A stretch of DNA of 64,000 nucleotides, taken from Gnetum montanum. Its lineage: Eukaryota > Streptophyta > Gnetopsida > Gnetales > Gnetaceae. Of the stretch, positions 10,496 through 22,978 are shown piece by piece. Positions within the stretch are counted from its first letter, which is position 1; every line of letters begins with the position of its first letter. The notes beneath the pieces were generated by a model, which was not told the origin of the DNA, did no database searches, and saw only the letters and a program-made list of their open reading frames with translations. The DNA lies in the NCBI GenBank assembly GCA_015680685.1, contig MNCI01014592.1:131366-195365 (forward strand), given 5' to 3'. The position numbers and the translations under genes are program-made.

Positions 10496-10832
10496 CACAA
10501 GGTCCAAGATGTGTACGGTTGATCAAGGAATCAATTGCTTGTCGCACTTAGGCTAGATTAGATTTTCTTACCCTTTTCCCATAAGCTTAGCTTAGTTAAT
10601 ATTATTTTCCACTACCTTCAGGAGTAGCGTAGAATTAGAACACATCATACACCTCATCTAGACTAAACCATATGTGACATATGCAATACTAGTCTAGGTG
10701 GGAAGACAGCGAACTGCGATCTAAGGCTAACTATCTAGGTGCCACAACTAGTCCATCTGCGGAGTTCGACCGGATCGCGCGTGCGACGCTCGTTTCGTAT
10801 GGTTGAGTGTAGGGGTACCTCGCCACTCATCA

Positions 10833-11428
10833 GCTAGTTATCTAGATTAGTTATATCATACAAGGTCGCTGTAAAGAACTTAACGATATATCTCTTGAAA
10901 AGATAGGCATTGCATCAATGGGGATGTGTTAATGCATTTGGCTACATTGACAGAGATGCATCGATGAGGATGTATCAAAACATCTAAGTTATAGCATATG
11001 CAATATAGCATCTACGGTGTAGCAACCAACTAAGATGCACCAACAAGGATGCTACAACATAGATGTGATGTAGCATCTACGATATAACATCAACAATATC
11101 TCAGCTGACTGATACACTTGACAATATGATGCTTCATGATATCCTCACGATCAGCTACCTAACATATGAGGTCTCATCAAAATTATAGTTCCTCTCATTT
11201 CAATTTTGGATGGTTACAATACATAAACTTTCGTATTTATAAAATTTATGAAACTACTTATCATTTTCATTTCTACATCATTTTACTATTTATAAAATGT
11301 TGACAAAATCCTTTTACATTTGGAATAAGAGCACCTCACTTTAAACTACACATGGTATTATGAACCTTAAAATCCTTGATACTGGGCTAAGTAGCCAAAA
11401 GTATTATTCATAGAATATGTAGAAAGGG
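10833..11428. other. spacer between E1 and E2
   Basis: No gene. Bases 10900-11110 repeat short motifs such as GATGCATC, GGATGTATCAA and TAGCATCTAC, and resemble in reverse orientation the U3 of the E2 5' LTR (11440-11560). May be a decayed LTR fragment or target DNA. Confidence 0.4.
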
Positions 11429-12431
11429 TGATGAAATGTCAATAAGACAGGTTGTGTTGACACATGCCCATCGATGCGACCCTGTTGGCGTATCCCCATC
11501 AATGCATGATAAGATGTGTTGATGCAAATACGTTGACACAAATACGTTGATGTTGATGCAATCATTGCCTATATAAATGCACTCATCCCTCACATTTATG
11601 GTATCTTTCAATCATAGCCTTAGCTGAATTCTTGTAATTTTCTTCTGCAAAAGTTAGAATATTTTCTTTCTATGTGCCTATAGTGTGGATTTATGAGATT
11701 GTATGACATTTTATTTGAGTGCCTATGTCTCTGGATATATTGACATGATTAGTAATAAAATTGATATTTCCTACATCCATTGCAGTACTTAGACTAGTTT
11801 AGTCTTACTAGTCTAGCACTTTACATTATATGCAATTTACATTCCCATTATAATTAATTAATATTATTAATCACAAACACATGAGTACGACCACTTTAAG
11901 CATAACATATTAACACTTGATAATCCTAGCAGTGGATACTTAGTACGCCCAGTAATAGACACTTGGTAACCTAGTAGAGCTAATATAAGTTCAAGATGTG
12001 TACGACAAGTGGAACTAGATACTCCACATTAGGCTAAGTAAATAATAAAATAGTTAACTAGTTAATTAGTTTAATTAATTAAATCTCTCTTTATTAAATC
12101 ATTTAGCAATTAAGAGAAAATAATAAAAAATAATTATGAAAATAAACATCTAATACCTTAACCACACTTAACCATACGCACAATTAAAACACAAGTGTGA
12201 ATTAAGAAGATAACAACCTTGCAATAACATAATTCACTATTTAACCACACTTAACCATACACACAATTAAAACACAAGTGTGAATTAAGAAGATAACAAC
12301 CTTGCAATAACATAATTCACTATTTAGTAATATTGATCACTTAGGTAACTAAGTCTATAGAATTCAACCATATTACTAGTGAATGCTTGTGATTCATATG
12401 GTTGGGCATATGGACTACCCACCACTCATCA
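11429..12431 (+). repeat. 5' LTR of E2 (1003 bp)
   Basis: TGATGAAATG to CCACTCATCA, directly followed by a primer site. U3 lacks GATATC and instead repeats TTGA-CACA/TTGATGCAA and ACGTTGA motifs (11440-11560) before TATATAAAT (about 11571). AATAAA-like signal at 11754. A 66-base block near 12170-12235 is repeated almost exactly at 12243-12312 (ACCACACTTAACCATAC...), a tandem duplication of about 70 bases. Confidence 0.75.
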
Positions 12432-12432
12432 T

Positions 12433-12450
12433 TGGCACTGTTGCTAAGGA
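12433..12450 (+). promoter_or_regulatory. primer binding site of E2
   Basis: TGGCACTGTTGCTAAGGA, one base after the LTR. A decayed version of the E3 site; matches the 3' end of plant tRNA-Asp with several transitions. Confidence 0.7.
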
Positions 12451-13170
12451 CTCTAGTTTAGCTAAGCATGTTAAGTCTTATTGAATAGTGAATCCACATA
12501 AAACCATTATTAGAAGAAATACAGTGAGTCCATCTCTTATATGAAATAATTAAAATATTATATCATGGCACACTTGTTACACATTACTAAGATGACTTCT
12601 TCTCACAAGAATGAATCACCATCCTATATAGATGACTCTAATTAGCAATAAGACAAAACTAAAAGGACTTCTAATGAGAAACCTCAACAACTAAGGATGG
12701 TCCATGTTCATTTGAATCCCTATCTCTAGATTTCATATTCTTTCTTCATCAAGATGAGCAATTATGTCGGAGGGATATGGAGGGTAACATTGTGTTACTT
12801 CCCGATCAGTTTGCTTCTGCCATGCTCATGGCCAACCTCATGAACATTAGAATTGAAGTAGTAGGTCCAAAATATGAGGTCACAAACCATGCCTATAGAG
12901 ATTATTAACTCACAGAAGCATAACTCAAGAAAGATAGACACATGAAGGCACACTATGAATCCTTCAAGGACATGAGGATCTCGATACCATTATTTCTTCA
13001 ATGGCATTAAGAGTGCCTAGATCTCTTCTTAAGGCTATCTTAATATACAGATTCCCCTCCTTTTATTGAGGACGACACTCATCACCAACAGTTGTAGTCC
13101 AACTTGAACAATAATCAAGGTGAGCAGAGAATAGAGTCCAAGGCCTGCAAGACATCAAAGGAAATGTCTC
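12451..13170 (+). pseudogene. gypsy gag N-terminal remnant (E2)
   Basis: ATG at 12592 starts a remnant aligned with the E3 gag start (SSSHK-like head, then a HQDEQLCRRDMEGNIVLLP-like stretch near 12750-12820). Many stops. It breaks off around 13100-13170, so the rest of gag, the protease and the front of RT were deleted. Confidence 0.55.
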
Positions 13171-13199
13171 ATAGTTGCTTGGTGCTTATCATTTTTCAG

Positions 13200-14382
13200 T
13201 AGCAAATTAGAGTGGGATGGAGGTCTTCATGGATGACATATCCACCTATGGTACCAATTTTGAGCAAGCCTTGGACCATTTGAAGCAAGTTCTAAAATGT
13301 TGTATGGAGACCAACTTAAGGCTCAATTGGTAGAAAAGCCATATGATGGTCCAAGATGACATAGTTTTGGGACACGAAATTTCAGAAAAAGGAATCAAGG
13401 TTGACCTAGAGAAAGTACTAATCATCCAAGGAATTACCTAACAACCTAAAATGGTAAAATATGTAAGGTCATTCCTTTGGCACACAAGTTACTATCGATG
13501 CTTCCTCAAGAACTTTTTAAAATTGCCAAACCACTAATGGAGTTGATAAAGAAGAATGTGTCTTTTGACTGGATCAAGGAATGCGAACAAGCATACCAGC
13601 AACTAAAGAAAAAGCTCTTAGAAACTCCCATTCTATGTGATCCAAACTTGTCCAAACTATTTCATATAATGACAAATACATCCAACTATACATTAGCAGT
13701 AGTGCTAACACAATTGGATGATTAGAAACATTCATATTACGTCCATTGTACAAGCCGAACCATTGTGGATGCACAACTAAATTATACCACCATTGAGAAG
13801 GAGCTCATGGTGGTGGTGTATGCTCTAGAAAAATATAAGTACTATGTTCTTGGATATTAAATCTTTGTGCATATATCATAGTGTTATTTGTAACTTGATG
13901 AATAAGCTAGCAGTCAGCCCCCCTATCATACAATGGTTGGTGATTTTACAAGAGTTTGATCTTACGATGGTGGACAATAAGGGAACTGAGAATGTGGTTG
14001 CTGATCACTTACCTTAGTTATGATGGGATAGCAAAGAGGATGAGGAGTCTTTATCTAATCAATTCCTAAATGAACTCCTCTTTGCTAAATCCATTAATGT
14101 TTAAGAGCTTAGGGGAACTAATTGGTATGATGATTTTCTCTCCTATTTGCTCACTCAAGAGACTCCACAAGAATGGGACAACAAGAAGAAACAATAGTTT
14201 CTTCACCAAGTCAAGCACTATATGGAAATCAAAGGAAACCTTTATAAGGTTTGTGCTAATGGCCTGGTTTGATGGTGCATGCTTAGTGCTAATCAACTAC
14301 GGATCTTCCAGGATGCTTATGAAGGTCCTTTTGGGGGCCATTATGCAGGAAGGAGGACAACTATGAAGACACTCATGTCAAG
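13200..14382 (+). pseudogene. RT palm end - RNase H - integrase start (E2)
   Basis: FMDD at 13226-13237, then the connecting region (ORF 13477-13725) and an RNase H with the TSR..AQLNYTT..KELM pattern near 13750-13840, broken by stops. The linker to integrase follows (14040-14380) and ends inside the integrase zinc region at GGHYAG, where E3 begins. The front half of RT is missing. Confidence 0.75.
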
Positions 14383-15146
14383 TGATGAGCTGCGATATCA
14401 CGGCCCGCCACAATGTCTATAAATAAGAGGCAGCTTTCCCTATTTTAGACACTTAGACTTAGACCCTTAGCCAAACTCTTGCAGTTTTACCATTCCAGAG
14501 TTAGAATAATTTCCATGTGCCTGTAGTAGGAGTCTTAAAGTGAACAGATCTTTATTTGAGCAAATTGTACCTGAGCATACATTTGTCTACGGCAATAAAG
14601 ATGAACTTTTTGATAAACCTTGCAGCATGTGGACTAAGCTAAATAGGAATTAATTATTGTTAAATGTTTGAATGCTTTCCTAGATAATTAATCTCTCTCA
14701 ACCCTTGACTCTCCTAGTTAAGTGCACTCAGTACGATCGCTTCGAGCGCGTGTGTAAGACTTGGTAACCTAGTAATGAGTAGTGTTTGGTAATCCCAGCA
14801 ACGTTGCACTGGTTCAGGGTGTGTGCAACAAGTGGGAATGGATACTGGTGCTAGGAAAATTAGAACTTAGTTAGTGAATAGTTAATGAAAGTTAGTCACT
14901 TAGTTCTCTTCACCTTCCCCTATTAGCATAAGACATTACAAAGATAAAAGATATAAAAATCATATACCTCAAGCTTACTTAACCATACAACCGTGATAAT
15001 ACAAGTAAGTTTGGGAAGACATCGATTAATTAACCTTAAGTGTTCCATTAAGTTGCGTAAGCACTTAGTCCTTGGAGTTCGACTGGATCGTGCGTGAGAC
15101 GCTCATATTCGTATGGTTCAGTGTAGGGGTACCTCGCCACTCATCA
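14383..15146 (+). repeat. 5' LTR of E3 (764 bp)
   Basis: TGATGAGCTG to CACTCATCA. One GATATC (14394), TATAAATA at 14418-14425, AATAAA at about 14594. U3 is only about 35 bases long before the TATA box, so most of the palindrome array is missing. Sequence after the TATA box is closest to the E4 LTRs. Confidence 0.8.
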
Positions 15147-15147
15147 T

Positions 15148-15165
15148 TGGCACCGTTGCCGGGGA
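15148..15165 (+). promoter_or_regulatory. primer binding site, tRNA-Asp (E3)
   Basis: TGGCACCGTTGCCGGGGA, one base after the LTR. Matches the complement of the 3' end of plant tRNA-Asp except A for G at the fifth base; E2 and E4 share that A, so it is a family trait. Confidence 0.8.
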
Positions 15166-15292
15166 CTTAGTTGTTTGTGCATTGCGTAGAACATAGAAGA
15201 TCATTCATATCATTGGGATGCTAGAACGAACCCTTAGGGTTGATCAAAAGAAAAATAAGACAATGGTAAATAGCACACCGAACAAGACAAAA

Positions 15293-17700
15293 ATGTCTTC
15301 TTCGCACAAAAGCACTTCACCACCTAGGACCAACATGAGAGACAATCGGCAGCACAACACATGTAACCAAGATCCGTCAGTTCCTCAACAGTTCCGTGTG
15401 GTATATATTCATCACGATGAATATGTACCCGACTTTACCTTTATTCTCCATCAAGATGAACAATTGCGTTGGAGAGACTTGGAGGGTAACATAGTGTTGC
15501 CTCCAGACCGAGCAGTCCCCAACATGCTCCTTCATGCTCTTGCACGAATAGGCAGATCACAATTGTATGCAGAGTACGTTGCATGCAACCATGACACAAG
15601 GGACTACCATCCCATAGAAGCACAACGTTAAAGGAACTTGCAATAGGAGAGATATCATACATCTTTGAAGGGTAAATGGCCCCATAACGTCTTGCACGTT
15701 TTAAGAAAAATTGGAGATGGTGAACCAATTTCAACAAGTTCCCCAGCAATTGATGTTCCCCCTCCTAACGATGGCTAGGAGATGGTGTATCAGAACCTTC
15801 ACTCCACTGTTCACAACCCTGGTTCTGATCCCCATGAACACCAAGTGTTCAACGAGGGAACATAAACACATGATAAGGGTGGGCAGTCTAATCGTAATCA
15901 CGATCGGGATCGAGACCACTGAAGATAAGGTAGGAAACATTGTCATGGTGATGGTTCTCCTTCTTCTTCACCTTCATTGTCACATTCACCCTCTCCTTCA
16001 GTGTCAGGACATAGTCATAAGGAACCTAACCGTGAGGATAAAGGTAAATAGAGTGAGAAACTATGATGAGAGAGTAGAGAATGAGGATGAGGGAACTTTA
16101 GAGAATCACAACATGAAAGAAGGGAGAGTAGGGAACCGCGTAGACATCACAGACGCTATGAATGAAATGATCACGAAGAACCCCTACTCGCAACTTGAAG
16201 CATGTTAGATATCACGAAGGCCGTAAGAATTCCTACAAGGCACCAAAAAGATAGCAGGATCAAGAGGTTAGATATGAATAACATCCCATGATTTGAGGGG
16301 GGATACAACACTGATCCTTAGAACCAATTACAAACATTTCATGATGCATGTGCTTTGCAGAACATCAAGAACGAATGGCAAAAGCTAAAGTTATTCCCAA
16401 GGACACTAGTAAAAGAAGCGAAAAGCTGGTACCAGTCCTTAGAACCGGAATCCATTTGAAGGTGGAGTACGATGCTAGAACTATTTAATGATAAGTATCA
16501 AACATACTCCTGGGTGTCCAACCTGCGAAAGAAAATCCAGGGATGAAAGCAAAGAAATCACAAACCCTTGGATGCTGCCATGGGTCGTTATTATGCACTA
16601 TTACATCATTGCCCGGGCCATGGTTATGCACAGCAAGATCAACTATGTCATCTCGTAGATGGACTTAGGCATGAAACAAGGAGAACCATTGGAATGTATG
16701 CCCAAGGGAGATTATCAAAGCTTAGGTCTCATCAGGTTCATAGATTGCTGGAGCAAGTAGCCAAGGAAGAAGGAGAGCTACATAAGAGAGAAAGTGCAGA
16801 AGAGTACAACCGTGATCCTTTCCTCCGAAAAAGGGGAGTGAGATTCTGTGAGGAGGAGGAAGAGTCACCACTCAAAGAGATGGTGAATAGGAAAACCTTG
16901 CCGCTCCAAAAATTAACAATAGAAGTGTTAGCAAAGGTAGATCAAATGTGGGACTCCCTAGATAGTAGATTTGAAACCGTTCTTAAAATTGTAGAGGAGT
17001 CTAAGGAGTGAGGTAGTGACTATGACAAAAAGAAAAAGAGGGACATGGCCCATGCACGTAACAAAGGTAAGGGTAAAATGGCCATCACTGAAGAGGTTGT
17101 GGATTCTAATACAGACAATGATAGTGGATGTGAGATATGCCAATACGACCATCCTAAGGGATGTTGCCCAATAATCTCACATCTACAAGAGTCTGGGATG
17201 TATGCACTCAACCCATGACTTAACAAATGGCAAGCACCCCGACGGTTACTTTATCCCCAAGGTAACCCAAGGCATTTCCACCAACCTTTAACATATTATC
17301 CAAGTGGAACTCCACCACAACCTATTGAGCAACACCAGCAGTGGCAATACCCACAGTCATGGGGGATGCCACCACAACAGCAAAAATACCCTTACCAGCA
17401 ACCAGATCCATATGGCTATTACGTGCAGTAGTCAATCTCTCCACGAGACTCTATTGGTCACGTGACATCATAATGTCACTACCAAGCTCGGGAGTATTAT
17501 AGGACTCCTTCTCCTAGGAGAGACAACCCACAAACATACCATCCTCCAAACCCATCTACAACTCTCACACCGATAGCTCCATTACCACCCACTCCAACAA
17601 TCAACACAATGCTACGAGAGCTATAAACCTTCAACCCGCTACTAGTTCTAACAACCACACAAAGAGAAGACCTTTCTTCAAAACCAACAATCCAACCAAG
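15293..17700 (+). pseudogene. gypsy gag, first copy (E3)
   Basis: ATG at 15293 (MSSSHK; an in-frame ATG lies upstream at 15218). Open pieces 15218-15631 and 16568-17011 plus many broken ones. Features in order: N-terminal head, Ser/Pro- and Arg/His-rich stretch (15900-16200), capsid-like part with the LKLFPRTL, EAKSWYQSLEP and LFNDKYQ motifs (16380-16500), a helical stretch RLLEQVAKEEGELHKRESAEEYNRDP split across 16740-16820, a knuckle-like CEICQYDHPKGCC motif (17129-17167), and a Pro/Gln/Tyr-rich tail (17250-17600). Known: gag forms the particle and binds RNA. Stops and shifts throughout; not functional. Confidence 0.75.
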
Positions 17701-17715
17701 CTCTCACAACCACAA

Positions 17716-18620
17716 GTGGTTAAGCCTCTGAATGCTTCTCCATCAAATAAGGATTTAAAGCTCCCTTCAAACCAAAAACAGAGCTCAATGCACACGGTTA
17801 TGTTAACACATGTTGTCATTAACTGGATTAAGGAGGGCCACCTTCCCAGGAAATTCTTTGACCCCAGAAGCCCTTTAATCTATCTACAAGTCACTGGGAA
17901 TGAACCATGTAAAGCTCTTCTGGACTTAGGTTCTGGAGTCAACTTAATATCACAAGAGATGTATAAAGCCTGGAACTTGCCTCCACTAAAGAAGAGCAAT
18001 ATTCGCTTAGAGCTGGCTCACTAGTCCATCATTGTTCCCTTAGGACTAGTGGAGGACATCGTTACCATTGTGTGTGGATGGTCATACCGAGCTAATTTCC
18101 TAGTGATACAAGTAAACAATAACAAAGGGGACTTCCCAATAATAATGGGAAGGGCATGGCTAAGTACCATAAACACATGCCTAAGAATCCATGATCTTTC
18201 CCTGGAAATATCTAAGGAAAACACTTTTGGGAAGATTGAGAAGAAGAAAGTTCCATGCATCACATACAGTGATACAAGGTGTGATTACGTACAGGAATGT
18301 TCAACATTGCCTGCATGCAACCGGTGTGCCCAAGAAATTAACATACAAAAGTGCTTGTATGTAGCAACCACACAACAAGAAGACACCCAGTGATTGATAA
18401 CTGATCAAGAGAGCAACTCACCAACGTGCATGGAACTAACTGGGGAAACAACTTGCTCCCACATCGAAAGCATAGATGCATTGGAGCAAGAGTGTCGCCA
18501 ACTTCCAACCCTTAACCTGAAAACATCAATAGGGGGAAGCTGGAAGTTCCTAAAAACTTCAAACAAGCACTTTGATCAAAAATTACTAGTCAATGTGCAA
18601 CAGACTAAACCTTACTATGA
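17716..18620 (+). pseudogene. aspartic protease and RT start, first copy (E3)
   Basis: Open 17716-18024 then, after TAG at 18022, 18049-18393. Pattern: INWIKEGHLPRK, then the active-site region ALLDLGSGVNLIS with Asp at 17923-17925 but Leu in place of Ser/Thr (TTA for TCA), then a flap-like part and DFPIIMGRAWLST. After a Cys-rich tail, sequence resembling the start of RT runs to about 18610 and stops where the second gag begins. Confidence 0.75.
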
Positions 18621-18629
18621 ATCTAGAAT

Positions 18630-20560
18630 GGTCAGTGCACATAACACATCGGAGAAAGAATGTACAATCCATAGTACACAATCTAGGTTCTGGTCAAAAT
18701 GGATCCAATGACGAAAATGGATTTGGTGAAGCAAGTCAAGAAAAGGGAGACAAAGGAGATCATGATCATGATTGTGGTTGCAAGCATCAAAGGAAGGATG
18801 ATAATCGTCAGTGCGGAGCAAGTTCCCCTTCTTCTTCCCCTTCATTGTCATCATCTTCTTCTTCATTTGGTTCAAATTGTGGCTACAGAAGAAATAATTG
18901 TGATGGAGGTGATCAATGGGACCAAAATAACAAAAGGGACCATTGGGACAGTTGTGACTAAAGACGTGGACAATCCAGAGAGGCCCCTCATCAAGAAAGA
19001 AGGGCTAGTAGGGAACATCATAGGCACCACCATCATGGCCTTGATGAACCTCTACTTGCTACTCAAGGTATGTTAAATATTGCAGAGGCTGTGAGGATTC
19101 CAACAAGGCATGTGAAGGATAGTAGAATAAAGAGGTTGGATATGAACAACATCCCTCGATTCAAGCGAGGATATGATGCTGATATGCAAAATCATCTTCA
19201 ATCTTTCCAAGATGCATGTGCCTTGCAAAATATTGAAAATGACTAGCAAAAGCTAAAATTATTTCCAAGGATACTTATAAAAGAAGCAGAAAGTTGGTAT
19301 CAATCCTTGGAACTAGAATCAATCAAGCGGTGGAGTATGATGTTGGAACTATTCAATGACAAATATCAAATGTATTCTAGAGTATCCAATCCAAGGAAAC
19401 AAATTCAAGGGTGGAAATAAGGAAATCATGAGCCCTTGGATGTTGCTATTGGCTGATACTACTCTTTGTTGCATAGGTGCCCCACCCATGGATACTCTCA
19501 ACTTGATCAGCTTTGCCATATTGTAAACAGGTTTCAGTCTGAAACCAAGAAAACCGTTGGCATCTATGCCCAAGGGAGATTGACAGAGTTAAGTGCTCAT
19601 CGGATTCAAAGATTAATTGACCAGGTAGCTAAAGAGGAGGGAGAACTGAGAAAATGTGAAAGTGCAAAAGAATACAACAAAGACCCTTCTATTCGGAAAA
19701 AGGAGGTTAGATTTTGTGACAATGAGAATGAATTCACTAAAGATGAGGTGGTGAATCAAAAAACCTTGCCAGTATAGAAATTGCAATTAGAAATCATGGC
19801 TAAGGTTGATCAATTATGGGACTCCATGGACAATAAGTTTCAAGCTATATTGAAAATTGCTAAAGAGTCCAAGGAGCAAAGTGGTTAGCAAGAGCGTCAG
19901 AGATGTAAGGAGGCTGAACGCACCATATCTAAAGGTAAAGGTAAAATGGCTGCAATCGTAATGGCTGCAGATAGCGATTTAGATGATGGTGGTGGATGTG
20001 ATGTTTGTTGTATGAACATTCTAAGGGATGTTGTCCAGTTGTATCACACTTGCAGGAATCTTGGGTGTATGTCTTGCATCCACGACTTACACAAAGGCAA
20101 ACGCCCAAAAGATTATCTTATCCACAAGACAATCCTTGATAGTTCCACCAACCATAGCAATACTATCCAAGTGGAACTCTTCCACAACCCTATGAATTAT
20201 ACCAACAATGGCAGCAACCACAATCGTGGGCATTGCCACCTCCAAGACAATAATACCTTATCGGCAACCAGATCCCTACGGTTATTGAGTTCAACAACCT
20301 TTATCTCCAAGGGACTCCTTTGGTCATATTGCTGCTTACCAATCTCACCACTACCCTCCTAAAACATACCAATTTCCCTATCCAAGGAGGGATGTCACCT
20401 ACTATCCTCATGCATCTCCTATCCCTGCACCTACTCCTCCACCTCTTACACAACTACCACCTACTCCGTCCATGCAGGGTGAATTGCCTACATAACCACA
20501 ACAAAAGAACTCTACGAGGGTAGTTAACCTACAATCAGTTAACCCATCCAGTAGGTCGAA
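18630..20560 (+). pseudogene. gypsy gag, second copy (E3)
   Basis: Begins abruptly at about 18610-18660 in a part of gag equal to 15790-15830 of the first copy; the N-terminal ~150 residues are missing. It contains the His/Asp-rich, Ser-rich region, capsid-like motifs (LKLFPRILIKEAESWYQ near 19250), the helical stretch at 19466-19777 (open), a knuckle-like CDVCC... motif (about 19997-20036, frameshifted) and a Pro-rich tail. Diverged from the first copy, so it is not a recent duplication. Confidence 0.75.
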
Positions 20561-20649
20561 ACCATGAACAAAGAAGAGACCGTTCTTCCGACCTCACAGT
20601 TCACTAAAGCCCTCAGATACATCAATGGTTGGTAACCCCACTCCTTCAC

Positions 20650-21460
20650 ATTCCTCTGTTTCCTCTTTATCCGAGTCCCCTTCAAACCAAAATCCTTCTC
20701 AAATCTATACTATAATGCTGACACATGCTGTATCCAATTGGATTCGAGCTGCTAATCTGCCCAGAAAATTAGTTGATCCTAGAATTCCCCTAGTATACTT
20801 GTAAATTGCTGGGAATCAACCTTGTAAGGCTCTTCTTGACTTTGGTTCTGGTGTTAATTTGATCTCGCATGAGATGTATACAATGTGGAACCTTTCTCCT
20901 TTAAAGAAGAGCAACATCCGACTAGAACTAGTAGACCAGTCCATCACTGTTCCATTGGGACTGGTTGAGGACAATGTCACCACCATTTATGGGTGGTCAT
21001 ATCCTGTTGATTTCCTAGTGATCAAAGTGGAGAACTGCAATGGGGATTTTCCAATCATTATGGGAAGGATGTGGCTAAGTACTGTGGATGCTAAAATGGG
21101 CATTAGAGATGTTTCCTTAGAGATATCAAAAGAAAATGAATTTGGAAAGATCAAGAAGAAGAAAGTTCCATGTATCGCGTACAGCAATTCAGGGTATCAT
21201 TGTGTGTAGAAGCCATGGTTAGTGAAGCACACATCTATCTTTGCATGTAAGCAATGTGCACCAAAAGCTAAGATCCAAAGATGTCTACACGCAGTAGCCA
21301 CAAAACAAGAAGGCACCCAGTGGATGACAATTGATTCTAGCAGCAGTACATTATGCATGGAACTGACTAAGGGCCTAATGTATGAATATGTTGCAAGTAT
21401 GGATGAACTCGAGCAAATTTACCACCAACTCTCCAATGGAGCAAATATGATGTCAATTAG
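20650..21460 (+). pseudogene. aspartic protease, second copy (E3)
   Basis: Homologous to 17716-18490. Active-site region reads ALLDFGSGVNLIS: Asp 20838-20840 kept, the next codon is TTT (Phe) instead of Ser/Thr. Open part 20859-21209 includes DFPIIMGRMWLST. A TAA at about 20802 interrupts upstream; a Cys-containing tail (21222-21470) leads to RT. Confidence 0.75.
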
Positions 21461-22560
21461 GATGAGCTAGAAATTCCCGATAATTTTAAACAAGAGCCCC
21501 TTAAATTGAAGCTGCTACCAGCTGGAATGGAGTATGTATTTTTGAAAAATAGGAAGTCAATTATCATTAATGTCAAGCCTACTATAGAATAGAAGAAAAA
21601 GTTGATAAAAGTTGTGCAAAAATGGTCAGCAACTTTCACTTGCTCATATTCCAAATTCACTGGGATAGATCCGAGAATATGCCAGCATCAAATATACACT
21701 GATCCCATCGTCAAGCTGAAACAATAGCCATCACATCATTTGAATCCCAACTTAAAATAGATTATCAAAGAGGAGATTGAACAACTCCTCAAAGCAAGAT
21801 TTATCTACCCTATTGTAGATAGTGAGTGGGTCAGCCCTCTTATGATCGTGCCCAAGAAAGGAGGCAAATGACGGGTATTCATTGATTTCCAACTACTTAA
21901 TATAGCAACTTTCAAGGATCATTTTTCGTTGCCTTTCATCGACCAAGCGTTGGACACCATTTTAGGGCACAACTATTACAGCTTTCTTGATGGTTATAGT
22001 GGCTATAACCAAATTCGAATTACACCAAAGGACTAAGCAAAGACAACCATCACAAGTCCTTAGGAAACTTTTGCTTACCGACAGATGCCATTTGGTCTAT
22101 GCAATGCCCCAGCCACATTTCAAAGATTAGTTCTTAGAATTTTCCAAAAAAAAATTGGTAGCAGGGTAGAAGTTTTTATGGATGATTTTTTTACCCATGG
22201 AGCTACATTCAAGCAAGCCCTAAACTGTCTTGAGCAAGTATTGAAGAGATGTGTTGAAACAAACCTCCAACTCAATTGACAAAAGAGCCATCTTATGGTA
22301 CAGGAAGGCACAGTCTTAGGGCATCGCATCTCAAAAGTAGGAATCAAGGTGGACCCTAAAAAAATAAGGATCATCCAAGGAATAACCCATCAACTCGAAA
22401 TAGTCAAAGAAGTTCAGTCATTTCTTGGTCATGCTAGCTACTACCAGTGATTCATCGAGAATTTTTTCAACATCGCCAACCCATTGGTAGAATTGATGAA
22501 GATGGATGCATCATTCATCTGGACCCCTGCATGTGAATTAACATTTCAATAGTTGAAGCA
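21461..22560 (+). pseudogene. gypsy reverse transcriptase (E3)
   Basis: Recognisable in order: IVPKKGGK-RVFIDF (21850-21890), FSLPFIDQ, YYSFLDGYSGYNQI (21970-22015), FAYRQMPFGLCNAPATFQR (22070-22125) and the catalytic FMDD at 22175-22186, followed by VLGHRIS and the connection HASYY-FIENF. Interrupted by several stops (for example within 21868-21870, 22036 and 22277-22279). Full length, unlike E2. Confidence 0.82.
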
Positions 22561-22978
22561 AAAGCTTGTCGAAACTCCCATTCTTCAAGCACCAGATTAG
22601 TCCAGACTATTTCATATGATGATTAATGCATCAATTATGCTTTAGGGGCAGTGCTTATGCAGATGGATGATCAAAAACGTTCACATTATATTCACTGCAC
22701 AAGCCAGAGCATTGCAGGTGCACAACTGAACTACACCACCACAAAAAAGGAGTTGATGGCAGTGGTGTTCGCTTTAGAGAAGTTTAGGCACTATGTGTTT
22801 GGATACAAAGTGTTTGTGCACAAAGATCATAGCACCATCAGATTTTTAATGAATAAGCCAACGGTGAGCCCCCATGTCATATGGTGGCTTGTGATTTTGC
22901 AAGAATTCGATCTCACAATGGTAGATCGTAAAGGTGTGGAAAATGTGATCATGGATCACTTATTGCGACTAAGATGAG
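22561..22978 (+). pseudogene. gypsy RNase H (E3)
   Basis: Mostly open 22651-22977. Shows GAVLMQ, HYIHCTSQS, AQLNYTTTKKELMAVVFALEKFR, DHSTIRFLM and LLRLR before the stop at 22975-22977. A frameshift near 22620-22650 separates it from RT. Only one RNase H domain is present, arguing against the Tat lineage with its second RNase H and for an Athila-type element. Confidence 0.8.

Larger units (their letters stand above)
4006..10832 (+). mobile_element. Athila-like Ty3/gypsy element E1 (5' truncated, pol deleted)
   Basis: Contains the C-terminal part of gag, then directly the T-rich 3' untranslated region, an internal promoter, ORF3, a polypurine tract and one 3' LTR. Protease, RT, RNase H and integrase are absent, so it is a deletion derivative. 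Assignment to the same family as E2-E4 rests on shared gag motif, shared 3' blocks and LTR ends TGATGA...TCATCA. The left part is cut by C0. Confidence 0.8.
9844..10832 (+). repeat. 3' LTR of E1 (989 bp)
   Basis: Starts TGATGAAACG after the polypurine tract and ends CACTCATCA; family ends are the short inverted repeat TGATGA/TCATCA. Contains the palindrome array and TATA box (9871-9967), an AATAAA poly(A) signal at 10134-10139 shared in place with the other LTRs, and a minisatellite at 10370-10495. Confidence 0.85.

Noticed and set aside
15711-16208. 165-residue frame in E3 gag
   Set aside because: Out of phase with gag motifs that align between E3 copies and E4.
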